Shown here: piece after piece, positions 46,201 to 57,627 of the stretch
Position numbering within the stretch: the stretch's first letter is position 1
Layout of the letters: each line of letters starts with the position of its first letter
Origin: Beroe ovata
Lineage: Eukaryota; Ctenophora; Nuda; Beroida; Beroidae
DNA length: 64,000 nt
Direction of reading: 5' to 3'
Assembly (NCBI GenBank): GCA_946803715.1
Contig: CAMPET010000064.1
Span: 159,791 to 223,790, forward strand
Made by a program: the position numbers and the translations under genes
The notes under the pieces: model-generated
The model's input: only the letters and a program-made list of their open reading frames with translations
Databases searched by the model: none
What the model was told of the DNA's origin: nothing

Positions 46201-47256
46201 CTCACTCGAAATTTTACCTGGAATACATTCCAACATTATACTCTAGCGGCCAAATTATCCTTCGTCTCGAATATTTCATCGGCTCAAATCATTTCTGTAT
46301 ATCGGTTATTATTGGGGTATTGGATATCGATAATTATCCTAAGACTGATCACTGAATCAATGATTATTTGTATACACGATCAAAACCCTCGTGGGTTACG
46401 GCCCTTAACTTATGGGTTGCCCGATTGAACTCTATAATCTCGTGTTTTTCAGCTGTAGCCTACCTGCCGGACACAGTTTACAAGTCACGGAATCTGGATC
46501 GAAGTAGCGTCCATCTGAACACGTGTACTGATCTGGAATTAAAGACCATGTAGGATTACTACTCAGCCCAGACCAGGTAAATTTCATAATGAATTTTGAA
46601 ATATACCGCTCAAATATGAAGCGTGATGCTGCTATGATTATGAAAGGATCGTTAGTGAAAGCATGGCCAGTGCATGGTACCTGCATGGTGCAATGTCAGA
46701 CTCACCACTGGGTATTCCGGCCACGACCATCTCACAGATAGACTGGCTGATGCCAAATTCAATCCTAATATGAGTAAGGAAGATGTCATCAGGAATGATG
46801 ATCTTGTTTGTGTCCGTGACATCTATCAATCCTACATCCCCGCTGGCTTTCGCTGTTGGTGTCCCTGTCGTGTCAGTCCATTCCACCTGGTGCGGGAACT
46901 ATAGTAACTCATGATTTCATCACATGCAAGTTGTAACAATGTCCTTTTGGGTTTCATCCTCGGTTATGTGTAATTGTCAGATAAACATACTCTAGTAAAT
47001 GTGAGATTGTCCTCGAAGAACATGACGAAGTTGATCCGGCAGCTTCCACCTGGGCACTCTGCCAAGTTTGCGAATGACATCTCGAACACATCTCCCATGG
47101 TACACGTTTCTGTTTTCTGGTCTCGCCAAGTGGGTTCCACATCTTGAGCATTCTTAACCAAGTTCTCGTTGTCCCCGAGATCTAGGAAGCATGTTGTCAG
47201 GAAGCTTAGTGGTTGTCTTGACAACACGAGTTCATCATAGTCAAGCTTGAGGCATG
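37241..47256 (-). CDS. Adhesion-type GPCR with a cysteine-rich GCC2/GCC3-like ectodomain, HRM-like segment, GPS and 7TM; 5' exon not found
   Basis: Exons (- strand order): 47256-46991, 46886-46706, 46532-46464, 46217-46149, 45930-45644, 45531-45351, 45142-44894, 44720-44614, 44527-44477, 44390-44298, 44149-43988, 43643-43455, 43308-43165, 42824-42717, 42473-42371, 42157-42066, 41908-41802, 41629-41467, 41313-41169, 39433-39367, 39255-39096, 38966-38841, 38664-38535, 37551-37241; 3,560 nt, all phases consistent, about 1,186 residues. The ectodomain has repeated CxxCPAG modules (CKLCPAGKISSE, CPAGTVSKGG, CRGCPEGQYSGEG), an HRM-like Cys-rich part (YPYNWPIAFEND) and a GAIN-like region. It ends in a good GPS, CECDHMTSFAVLM. 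TM2-3 (LNYLW-type), TM4 CWGIPLIFPIIGVIW, TM6 LGVAWIFGFF and TM7 GIFIFILY match family B2. The tail carries two Tyr motifs (EHVYSDV, HIYDNA). The ectodomain resembles ELAPOR/KIAA1324 proteins. Two acceptors (44527, 43643) are GAG/AAG. The signal-peptide exon is unidentified. Confidence 0.85.
37733..37865. repeat. (CA)n microsatellite containing an assembly gap
   Basis: CA/CATA repeats flank 60 N at 37756-37815. It lies in the intron before the last adhesion GPCR exon. Confidence 0.95.
39604..39708 (-). CDS. Possible 34-residue membrane micropeptide or first exon inside an adhesion GPCR intron
   Basis: An ATG at 39708 opens MFKSYAACMVTLVLLILLTI, continuing with ILLSYFFTK to a stop at 39604. 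It would be a single membrane helix with a positive N-terminus. A usable donor (AAG|GTGGGA) follows the helix, so it could be a first exon. There is no supporting partner exon, and it may be chance. Confidence 0.22.
   Translation of the reverse strand: MFKSYAACMVTLVLLILLTIILLSYFFTKVGGST
45948..46135. repeat. (GT)n / (TGTGTC)n microsatellite
   Basis: Interrupted GT run with periodic CTGTGTGTGT units in the adhesion GPCR intron between exons 46149 and 45930. It produces long low-complexity Cys/Val frames that are not genes. Confidence 0.95.
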
Positions 47257-47798
47257 CTGTTGATGGCAATCATGCAGCCAATGTTGAATTGCAGCTGATG
47301 ATTATTCGAGTGATTACCTATCAATTAAAAGGTGCGTTTATCAGATATTATACAGCTTACCCTGTGTAGCGAATTACCTAAATTATGTATACCTTCCTAT
47401 ACCTTTCCCTCTATATTATCCTATATTATACTCCCTATAGCCTGTCGCCTGTGTTAATATAGCTGCAAAAGGATACATCCAGACAAAAGGATACATCTTT
47501 CCTTCAGCTTGTTGAACTTGGTCATGTCTGGAAGTATGTTTTAGACAGTTATTTCTGACCACAAAATACAATGACTTGTGGTGATCAGATCATATGCACA
47601 GGCCACGCCCATTCTAACTGGATGGGTGTGGCGTGAGCTTTTCTACGTTGGTAATTGACAGTGAACATTATGAATTTTGTCTAGATTGACAGTAAAGGAT
47701 GCCACTTTGAGACTACCACACAATACACGAATAAAGTTTGTAGAAAGAACGCAAAGAAAGCAGTCACAAAAACTTGAAACCAAACACTAGAAAGTAAA

Positions 47799-47918
47799 AT
47801 GCAAATATTTTCACTGTCTTCAACGCGGTTTTCAAAGTTAGTGTACTTATGTTTGATAGTAGCGTTTTCCACTAGCATGATATTTGAAACCTCTGCGGTG
47901 CAGACACCCTATCAATGA
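47799..47918 (+). CDS. Short ORF with signal-peptide character (39 residues)
   Basis: ATG at 47799, stop at 47916. The product starts MQIFSLSSTRFSKLVYLCLI and has a hydrophobic core LVYLCLIVAF after a basic n-region, then a short polar end. It could be a tiny secreted peptide or a first exon, but there is no good donor before the stop and no second exon. It lies on the opposite strand, just upstream of the adhesion GPCR. Confidence 0.22.
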   Translation: MQIFSLSSTRFSKLVYLCLIVAFSTSMIFETSAVQTPYQ

Positions 47919-48698
47919 GGCACAAACCGATTTCAATTATAAAAAATGGCTGACGTTGCCCAATAAGATCACTAAAAGTGTGATGATAACCACATGCCAT
48001 GTGATTTATTAGCAAAGAATAATGAATCACTCCCCCACAAACAATTAATTTCCCGGGAATGATCCCAGTGCAGTCGATCATCAGGCATACAATTTAATTA
48101 TCTAGAAAACATCATAATAGCGAGAATTGCTGGCGGCGAATGATGCAATAACCCCTAGAACTATAATAAAGTTAATCTAGGGTAGTGATAAAAACTTGTA
48201 AAAACGGGAAAAATGCACTTCAGAGAAGATTATTTGAAACTCCCCTCCTCCATACAGCTACAGATACATCACGATCATTTTATATAGCTACGCGTGTGTG
48301 CCTCACGGCATGTCTACAACTCTACACATCATGAGATGTAGGAGTGTGAGAGTTGTGACCTATAGGAACTGGTAGTGGGGGAGGAGACGAGTATTTCTAC
48401 TGCACTGAAATCGGGAATTAATATATAGCAATAATAGCAATGATCAGAAATCTCATAGCGAAGCGAATTATACAACGGGAAAATTCATCTCATGAAGATC
48501 TATTATCTTCGTTTAGTTTGTTCTATATAATAACCCCCCTCTCTCATTATATCGCTAGACAGTCAATGTAGTCATGGGATGGTCATGTGACACTGGGAAA
48601 GCTGGACAATGATCAGAGAACATTGGGGGAATCAACAACACAAGACAATAAAACGGGGGTGATGGTATAGGCGCTCACACCCACACACATACACAGTA

Positions 48699-48735
<37 letters not shown>

Positions 48736-48774
48736 NNNNNNNNNNNNNNNNNNNNNNNNNNNNNNNNNNNNNNN

Positions 48775-48821
<47 letters not shown>

Positions 48822-51711
48822 AATATAAGACGGAGCTATATAGTTCACTACAATATATGAATGACAGTCTGTTTATCCGGGAGCAGCAGCTGCTTCCCGT
48901 CCCTCCTCATGATGCTAGGTGACACGTGTGTATGAGGAACCAGTCACGTGATTACGTCACGTTACTCGGTAACCTTTGCTTATTGTTAGAGCAGGTGGCT
49001 CATAGCAAGATAATTCTCCACAAAGCTCCTTCATAATTCAAGCTTTGCTCCTCCCCAATTATGTGGTATATATGATAAGAAGTGGTCGCCCTATCCACGT
49101 GGTCATTGTAAATTCTGACGTGTATTGTTAGATTAATCATGTAAACCACATGGGTCGGCGACACACTGTGTCGCAACCTGCATAAAAGGGCAGTTACAGA
49201 ATTTGGGGGAGAACGCTGCTATAATAACAACCATGCCGATTATAAAGCATGTCAATTTACAGTTTACACCATGGGTCAGACCAAGTGTAACTAACGCTCT
49301 CACCGCTAAACTCTTAGTCCGATCATGGGTTCCTTCACGAATAAGTTAGGAAGGCATTAACAATTGACAAACTCGATTATCATGACAACTGCCGTGCGTA
49401 TCTGAGCAGCCACCGGCCATGAGATACAAAAAACACTTTGACATAAGAATTTAGAGGCTATTTTAGAATCGGCGGAGGTAAATACCTTATGAAGCTGTGA
49501 CTCGGTGATGACAGTTTTCCTCATAATTGCATGGAACATAGTTATAGGGTGGAGCCTTACTGGCCAAAATGCTACAGTTCATATCATAGATGTACCGTTA
49601 TATTGTCCAGTGTATTCCGATTGCCTAAGGTAGATGTGGATCAAAGTGAATCATTTATCATTTGGAGCTAAATGACCATTCCAAAATGGCTATATAACCC
49701 CCAGTCCCCACTCTGCTGTAATTTGACCTACAACAAAGACTATTGACAGGGAAGATCGCGAGAAGCTCAGCGAAAAGAGTCGTGGTCAGCTAATTTCCGA
49801 CTACTACTGTATAACCGTATTATTAAAGTAAGCAGTCGTAGAGAAGGAGTGGTATTGGGCATTATCCCGCGGCGTCTGTTGTTTGTTAATGGAGGAAAGT
49901 CAATGAATATGCTTATTCCTGAGTATAATGCGAAGTGTCTAGATTCCAAATATCAAACTGTAGATTCATGAGATTCGTGACGTCACAGCCAGCATCATAT
50001 TAAAATTCATCATCTCGACATCGATACTGCTCTGTCTAGAGAGGTAAAGTTCGTGATTGTGTCCTACTATTATAGCGGATAGTGGTAATAAAAAGTGTTA
50101 TGTTGTTTATGAAGGAGCAGTATTACAATGATGGAATCGTGACTTTCATCGCAGCTCTGACTCGGGTTCTGTACTGATCTAGATTGCTAGGTAGGTTCAT
50201 GGTCAAATTTGGACTCTGTTGAGAATTGAGAGACAGGATCATTATCATCAATACAGAAGCAGGACATTATGAAAGACAGGGACCTACTACCTGCATGATA
50301 CTAGCTATATTATGTCATTGAGAATTGATCCATGTCCACCCCATTATATAGCAGTGATGGGGAAGGAAAGGGTCATTATTCGAGTGAGTGTTCAACTCTC
50401 ATTTCAAATAGCGCTGCTCTTCAATTATGAGTGAGCTCTAGGATTAGTAGAGTGAGCAGATGCTAAATTAGCGTCTGCTAACGCATGTCAAACAATCGGA
50501 TATGCCATAACACGGTCAGTTTGTTGTGTCACTTACTCTAAACTCAGGCTCCCAACAACACATACTAAGATACATACGAAATGAACGACCCTAGCCATAG
50601 ATAGTCTTCGATGACATGTCGAATCTCATGCTTTTCAAACTCAGCATTCGATAGCATATAAACTTGAGTATAATTTGAAGCGATGACAGTCTTGAAAAAA
50701 ATTCTCCTAAAAAGAGTGAATGTTCAGCCAGAATACTGAAGCGGCAGAAAAAAAACTTAGTACACAAAATGGAGAGGAATTACGAGAAACATGTAATATT
50801 TTGAAAAGGGAACGGGGAATGGGACGAAGATGATTCATTTTAGCACACGTTCATGCCACCTGTTCCTAACAGCGAGCGGGGGAGTTAGGGAGTTGCATAA
50901 CTGATAGAGAGTGTTGTAATTTTATAGAGTGGTCCGGCAGTTGCAACTTTCATTGTGGGCGCTGTGAGATGGATAAACGGGTGTGATTTACCCCAGTTAT
51001 ATAATTCCCGTCACCAAACTTAACCCCAGGAACGAACCGTCAATTGCTGTATTGTGGCGGTAAGAATGTAGTGGGTCTACAGCTGTCAAGTGCCTGCTTA
51101 GTGCCCAACATAACCATGTTATTACCCAATTATAGTACTGGAAAGCCCGTCGGTAGTATACACACATGGCACAATTGGTCAGTTAATGATGAAATTAATC
51201 TGGCCTAGTACTCTTCTGTGTGTAAACTCTAAATATTAGGCAGACTACCGAGTAATTTAGGATTCCATCCACTAATGTTGGGTCTATTTCTATCAGTGGT
51301 TGTGTGTATGTCTATCTGTGTGTATCTATGTCTGTGTGTGTTTGTGTTTGTATGCCTGTGTCTGTGTGTATGCCTGTGTCTGTGGAGTGGAGTAATGATA
51401 ATCCCATATGCAGTAGTCCGGACTGCTTACAGCAGCTAATGAACGTGCGGAGGGCTATCCGGCGAGGGCAGAATATATACCTACTCTATAGACCTAATTA
51501 TCTACGTCAAGGTTTAAAAGCTTGCAACTACCAATCTCCCTCTTTGCCCGTATTGGAGGAGGATGTACACAAGCTACCGCACTGTAGTTCCCTGTAGTTC
51601 CTCGTATCGGCATACCTGCCCGCACTACTGCTTGTGTATATAGAGTAATCTCAATGATAGGTGTTCTACACGATGTGGTCCCTGCCCGTCCTTCCTTCTC
51701 TCTGACCTGAT
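47919..51711. other. Gene-poor stretch
   Basis: Apart from the CA microsatellite and a TGTGTGTATG-rich run near 51.3 kb I see no exon with splice signals, no recognisable domain and no clear repeat family. The adhesion GPCR promoter and missing 5' exon probably lie near its left end. Confidence 0.45.
48685..48820. repeat. (CA)n microsatellite containing an assembly gap
   Basis: CA runs on both sides of 39 N at 48736-48774. Confidence 0.95.
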
Positions 51712-51739
51712 ATGGAACGAGCTTTCGCTAAATTTGAAG
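51712..51739 (+). other. Isolated first-exon-like segment, matching the start motif of the gene at 57.6 kb
   Basis: ATG GAA CGA GCT TTC GCT AAA TTT GAA G followed by GTATCT reads MERAFAKFE with a phase-1 donor. The exon at 57628 ends MEKSFAKFE with the same phase-1 donor. It could be an alternative first exon of the same gene 6 kb away or a relic of a duplicated copy; no matching second exon is seen nearby. Confidence 0.4.
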
Positions 51740-51847
51740 GTATCTGAAACACAAGCACTAACACTCACACACACAGTACACACATGTTAATGAATAAGTG
51801 CATTGTACGAGCGGTCGTGTGCCTGGTTTATGATTGTTGAAGCAGTT

Positions 51848-52702
51848 TCAGAAGCTAGTTATTTTGGGATTTACATACTCAAAAGCTCTCATCACTCGTG
51901 ATCTAGAGATGAGATTATTTTCCGGAGTCTTTTCAAATAGGACGTAGTGCAACTTTAGTCTGAGCAACGGAGGTATGGGATCAGATTTTATATTGATCCG
52001 CGTAGACCTACGCTTTGTCATGATCAATGGATTTGTCGCCACGTGACATCGCCTTATAGTTGAGCACACGAATAGAATTGTTACGATTTGACAGCGGAAT
52101 CTAGCTATTCTGAGAAGCTGTGCCCAATTGTGTAACAGCGCCAGGCAATCAGGCAATACTTGATTCAAAAATGGAAATTCAAAAGTTAGGAGGTTTTTCA
52201 GTCTTGAAGCGATTGTTATGCAAACAGGAGTTACCACCTGCGAACAGTTTACTGAATATCTAATTTGGGTCATGATTTCTGTGATGCTGGTTGCCAAAGC
52301 CTTACTCGTCATCAGAGTAACCATATCCACGGACTATATCGTGGAATATTTGTATTCTATATCTGTACAGCTGTCCGATCACCTCTCAAGTATTCACAAT
52401 AGTTCATCTTGTTTCCAACAAGCAACCATGAAACTGGCACCCGCACAACAGAGAATGAGCACCAACATAACTCCTGGCATGAGTATTCTTGTCAGTAATG
52501 ACAGATACAGGAATGATTTAGAGAGTCCCCTGGGTATTGTAGTGAGAAGTGTCAGTCGGGGAGCTAGGAGGAGGCATCGAGATGGTATTGTTATGTCAGT
52601 AACTAGACCAAGTTCTGTGACGGCTATTCCATCTGTTTTATTGATGAGGGTGGATGATTGGGTGATCGGCCTCAGGAAGTATAATTCTACTGTTCCGACC
52701 AA
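51848..52702 (-). pseudogene. Possible rhodopsin-like receptor remnant
   Basis: On the - strand 52510-52400 reads a helix like TM5 (FLYLSLLTRILMPGVMLVLI). After a break with stops, about 52320-52180 reads a segment like TM7 plus helix 8 (YSVNCSQVVTPVCITIASRL, then KNLL), with TP in place of NP. There is no TM6 between them and no good splice signals. The similarity is to general class A pattern only and could be chance hydrophobicity. Confidence 0.25.
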
Positions 52703-53132
52703 TCCGGTTGCATCACGTTTGACTGACTATGAGATGGGACACAGGACTGAATTGACGACTCAGATGAATGCTTCCGTCCTCGGCTGCTTGTATTCTACAA
52801 TGAATCTCTTGGCAACAGCAAATTGTGTATTTCTGAGTACAACTTCTGCATACGTAAAGAATCTGGGAATGAAAATATTAACCATTTCGATGACTCCCAT
52901 TCGTGTCCTTCAGCTTCAGGAAAAAAGAAAAATCGCCTGTATGAATGTTTCCGGGAATTGGGGACTTCGACCCTGTTCATAATGCACCCTTCTTTGCTAC
53001 CTGCGTTCTGTAAGACAACATGTCTAAGACGTATCTTAAGACATTGTCTTAAGATAGCAGAGTTGCTTGACGGTGGATGGAAGAAGTATTGTGACCATGC
53101 AATGAAGGGTTTTCCTAATCCCTATTGACTAT

Positions 53133-54200
53133 GTCTTCGTTTGTGAACTTTCGTCCAACCGAACCGGCTTTACTTCCCCAAACATCTCCGTGGTCAGCGA
53201 TGAGAAGGGGGATTGTGCAAACGGAGCTGATGAAATGGGCTGCCCAGGTAGATTCTACTGCAATTTGGATGGTTTGACCCGTTTGGCAGAGTCAAACAAA
53301 GTATGTGACTACGTGAAGGACTGTGAGAATGGCGCTGATGAGTGTGGAACACGCAAGTTGGTAACCTGTCATCTTCAGAGTTCAGCTTATCTAGTTCAAG
53401 ATCGTTGTCCTGGTAACGAGAGTTCTTGCCTTTGAAATCGTTCTCATGAATATAACTCAGATCAGGAGGTGCTAGAATATGGTCATTGTGTCCAAAACAA
53501 AGCAAGCTGAGAAATCCTTCTTTCTGAACATCTTCTATCACGATCTCCTTATGGGCAAATACTTGGGCGGTGTAGTAGCAGCTGCTCTGATCATCCAGCT
53601 CAGAGGAAGGTACTATCTTCTCGAGGGTGCTTGGAGAGCCAGTTGGATATGTTCAACTCTGGGTGTGGTATTTTCATTTTCAACCCATGCAGTTCGCTCT
53701 TCACTGTAGCGGCAATGATATGAAGTGTGCACCCGATATGAAGTATGCACAGAGATCAGATACCATGTCAAGAAAAGATTTGTTGTTGCCATGATATTGA
53801 TCATCAATCTTCTCAACTGGTTGCATTCTCTTCTAATTTCTACCAGTGCTTCCTATAGTCGGTCTGAGAGATTTCTTATGGACTGAATTGTTCTTCACTC
53901 ACCTGAACAAAAAACCATTCTTTGAGTCAAGCCCCATCAAAATATCCCGACTGCACATGATTTTCGGAGGGAACCAGTTAAGTGTGGTCTAGGAGTTCAT
54001 GCAATGATTAAAGACCTTAAGACCATCACTTCTGATGGAAAAATCTTTGAAGTCAATGAAAGTGAAACAAGCTTCTATGGTGATAACACCGGCCTATGTG
54101 TCCATAACATATACAAATCAGAGGGAACATACAAAGTCTACAAACTGACCTAGTGTATTTTCATGATCGCTGTCTTTGGAGTAGTTGGTTCAACACACTT
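53133..54200 (+). pseudogene. Broken LDLa / LGR-type (GRL101/RXFP-like) GPCR pseudogene
   Basis: Two degenerate LDL-receptor class A modules come first (FVCELSSNRTG to CANGADEMGC at 53140-53242; RFYCNLDG to VCDYVKDCENGADECG at 53250-53345); the first has lost the Cys before the DC motif. Then 53520-53708 reads FFLNIFYHDLLMGKYLG and GRYYLLEGAWRASW, the TM2 to extracellular loop 1 signature of LGR/relaxin-type receptors. About 53768-53832 gives a TM4-like helix (KRFVVAMILIINLLNWLHSLL), and 54080-54190 reads FYGDNTGLCV plus a TM5-like stretch. The pieces are in the right order but in different frames with several stops. No introns separate the LDLa pair from TM2, so an old processed copy or collapsed gene is possible. 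Confidence 0.65.
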
Positions 54201-54474
54201 GAAAATACTATCAAGGTAAAGGCACCTTGCAAATAGGTTGACTGAAGCAGGCTGCAACTAACACGACCAGCAGGCAGGCGGGCCTGCAACTCGGAAATTA
54301 TCATGATTATCATGCTCAATCCCATATTCTTCGGGGCTTTCATTGGGAATGTGCTCCAATGACTTTGTCCTGGGAATTTTAATACAGCAGATGTAACTGC
54401 ATCAGCATTTTGAGAGGCATTTCTCAATGCTCCGAGAGAGGACTGGGTGTGGCACGGGGAATAAACACTGCAAT

Positions 54475-55536
54475 CTCACTGCCGTGTGCTCCACTATGAA
54501 GGACATTGCCGGTATCCAATGATTCCAACAGTTTCAATCGTTTGGTTTGGGACACTTGGATCGATGCTGCGCTATATACTTCAGTTTGAGAACAACTGTC
54601 CTGTACTCGTGTCTGTTGTAGGAATATGATGTTACTCGGTTATATATATTAGTAAGAATCATCCTCTCAACTAACTGTCTACCTGCTATAGTTATAGCTC
54701 TTGGTGGTGTTGTAAACTGTATCTGTAATCAAACACGGCACTCACTATAAAGATATAACTAACTATAAAGATATAACTTTGCAAAGTATAAAGCACTGGA
54801 TAATTATGAGCTAGGGACGGGTTACTATACTTGTTTGTTTCTTGCCTTCTTCTCGGCTCCTACAACACTAGCTCCCATCTCTGTTCACTTCTCCCGATAT
54901 AAACGTGCTCTATGATATGAGGGAGGCAGGTGCAGACTACTATAGCAAAGCTCTTGGTTAGTAAGGGTTCAATAGACCATGAAAATGAAATTACCATTAC
55001 CAATTGAACAAAGGAGCTTCACATCAGTTATGAGCTGAATTGAAATAATTCTGTTAAGAAAGACACGGTCAGAGATAAACCTGCTATAGTCACATTAAAT
55101 CGAAATAAGATGGGTGGTCCAAAATTTACAGACTGACTGTCGAATTCATATTGTAAGTTCGCTCCTCAATGAGAATGAGGTGCTCTTATCAATATCCTCA
55201 TTGAGGACAATCGACTTATATGTAACGGTATGGTGGAAGTCATAGTCAAACCCGGGTTTTTCGTTATAGATCTGGATTCAACTGGTCAGTGATCGATATA
55301 GCTCCACATATAGTCCACATGATACAGAAGATGGCTCTGTAGCTTTATTTCTGGATAGTAATGATGATGACTGAGTATGACTCGTTAGAATGAGGCGGAG
55401 TTGCACAGTCTTCCTCCTCCAGTATATTACAGAACTGTGTTATCCGAGTCTACCTACGTCACTGCCACTCTTGTACAGCGCCTTTCGCTGCACGATTGTC
55501 ACTTAATTTCCCCCTGTGTGTGTGTGTGTGTGTGTG
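54475..55536. repeat. Duplicated 1.06 kb block, copy 1
   Basis: Starts CTCACTGCCGTGTGCTCCAC and ends in a TG microsatellite followed by one N at 55537. It is nearly identical to 55538-56610, with scattered substitutions and a few small indels. No coding potential. Confidence 0.9.
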
Positions 55537-55537
55537 N

Positions 55538-56610
55538 CTCACTGCCGTGTGCTCCACTATGAAGGACATTGCCGGTATCCAATGATTCCAACAGTTTCAA
55601 TCGTTTGGTTTGGGACACTTGGATCGATGCTGCGCTATATACTTCAGTTTGAGAACAACTGTCCTGTACTCGTGTCTGTTGTAGGAATATGATGTTACTC
55701 GGTTATATATATTAGTAAGAATCATCCTCTCAACTAACTGTCTACCTGCTATAGTTATAGCTCTTGGTGGTGTTGTAAACTGTATCTGTAATCAAACACG
55801 GCACTCACTATAAAGATATAACTAACTATAAAGATATAACTTTGCAAAGTATAAAGCACTGGATAATTATGAGCTAGGGACGGGTTACTATACTTGTTTG
55901 TTTCTTGCCTTCTTCTCGGCTCCTACAACACTAGCTCCCATCTCTGTTCACTTCTCCCGATATAAACGTGCTCTATGATATGAGGGAGGCAGGTGCAGAC
56001 TACTATAGCAAAGCTCTTGGTTAGTAAGGGTTCAATAGACCATGAAAATGAAATTACCATTACCAATTGAACAAAGGAGCTTCGCATCAGTCATGAGCTG
56101 AATTTAAATAATTCTGTTAAGAAAGACACGGTCAGAGATAAACCTGCTATAGTCACATTTAATCGAAATAAGATGGGTGGTCCAAAACTTACGGACTGAC
56201 TGTCGAATTCATATTGGTAAGGTCGCTCCTCAATGAGAATGAGGTGCTCTTATCAATATCTTCATTGAGGACAATCGACATATATGTAACGGTATGTTGA
56301 AAGTCATAGACTGTGGAAGTCATAGACAAACCCTGGTTTATCGTTATAGATCTGAATTCAACTGGTCAGTGATCGATATAGCTCTTAGTCCACATGATAC
56401 AGAAGATGGCTCTGTAGCTTTATTTCTGGATAGCAATGGTGATGATTGAGTATGACTCGTTAGAGTGAGGCGGAGTTGCACAGTCTTCCTCCTCCAGTAT
56501 ATTACAGAACTGTGTTATCTGAGTCTACCTACGTCACTGCCACTCTTGTACAGCGCCTTTCGCCGCGCGATTGTCACTTAATTTCCCCCTGTGTGTGTGT
56601 ATGTGTGTTT
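55538..56610. repeat. Duplicated 1.06 kb block, copy 2
   Basis: The copy begins directly after the single N. Differences from copy 1 include a 20-25 bp insertion near 56310 and a small deletion near 56382. It continues through the same TG run into unique sequence. Tandem duplication and unmerged haplotypes are both possible; the gap character at the joint favours an assembly artefact. Confidence 0.9.
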
Positions 56611-57627
56611 ACAACCATTTAATGGAACACGTTTGTAGTCCACATATTCGAATACAGTGGCCGTATGTGTGTGAACTTATTGTTGCATCTTTCCCTTCTT
56701 CCCGTAAAACTACACCTTTATTAACGACACCTCAAGATTTGGGAACTTCATAGCACCCGCAGCAATTTCAGTGTTGGGTTTTAGTGTGTTTTTTGGGATT
56801 CGGGTACGGCATCTTTCCAAGATCAATGATGGAATTATTCTTTACCACCTACTTATAGAACCACTCCTTTACCGTGGCCTCAGCGTCGACATTGTATTGT
56901 CCTTTTCACCCATAGCCAGCAAATAAAAACAATGGCTTTTTGCAAAATCGCACACCCAATGAATCATCTTGTATAGCTCTTGGCGGGCGACTTACAGAAA
57001 AGGAGGTCTGCAGTGTAAGACATTATCCGAATCTGCTGCTTTATCCCTGTTTTGATTCGTTGAGTGAGGGAAACGTTGGCTTTATTATATCCCGCACATA
57101 TTATGTGGCTCATATTATGTGGCTGTGATTATGTGGCTGAAGAATACTGAGCACCAGTCTGGTCTGGTAAGGGTGGAGGGTACTGAAGTTAGGTTATTAC
57201 ATGCCAACAAAGCCATGAGGGCTGCAATAAAGAGGTATTTGTTGTGAGAAATTACAGTCGACCATTATACACAGTTCTCTCTACTGAAATATCGCGAAAT
57301 TTTATGGCATGTCTGTGCCTGAATCGTCAATAATAAAGAACATAATATACAGAATTTGCATGTCAATTATACCCGGAGCCAGGCTTTAAGTTCATGCTGA
57401 GGTGCCCATGTGCATCTGCTGAGTTGGACGCTGCTGTAGCGAGTACCCTGCACTCACAATGCCGATGCTCACGTCTGCGACATGACATATTAACATTATG
57501 TTTCACTATGTATTTAACGACCTGGCTTACATAATTCGTTCTAATCCGCGGGTCAGACAATCTGTGGTCTATTAATATAGCTGCTGTAGTTACTAACGAG
57601 ATAAGCTGCTGCACTCTCTCTACCTAG
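56611..57627. other. Intergenic stretch without supported genes
   Basis: Only short frames, several with non-ATG starts. No domain, RNA gene or repeat recognised. It contains the probable promoter of the small membrane protein gene. Confidence 0.5.

Noticed and set aside
45915..46355. Long Cys/Val-rich frames
   Set aside because: Translation of a GT microsatellite within an intron.
52218..52982. 254-residue plus-strand frame upstream of the LDLa pseudogene
   Set aside because: No recognisable domain or signal peptide; partly opposite a receptor-like remnant, and no splice partners.
57363..57614. Minus-strand 83-residue frame with a cysteine/arginine-rich middle
   Set aside because: It starts at GTG, has no ATG near the start, and shows no homology or splice context.
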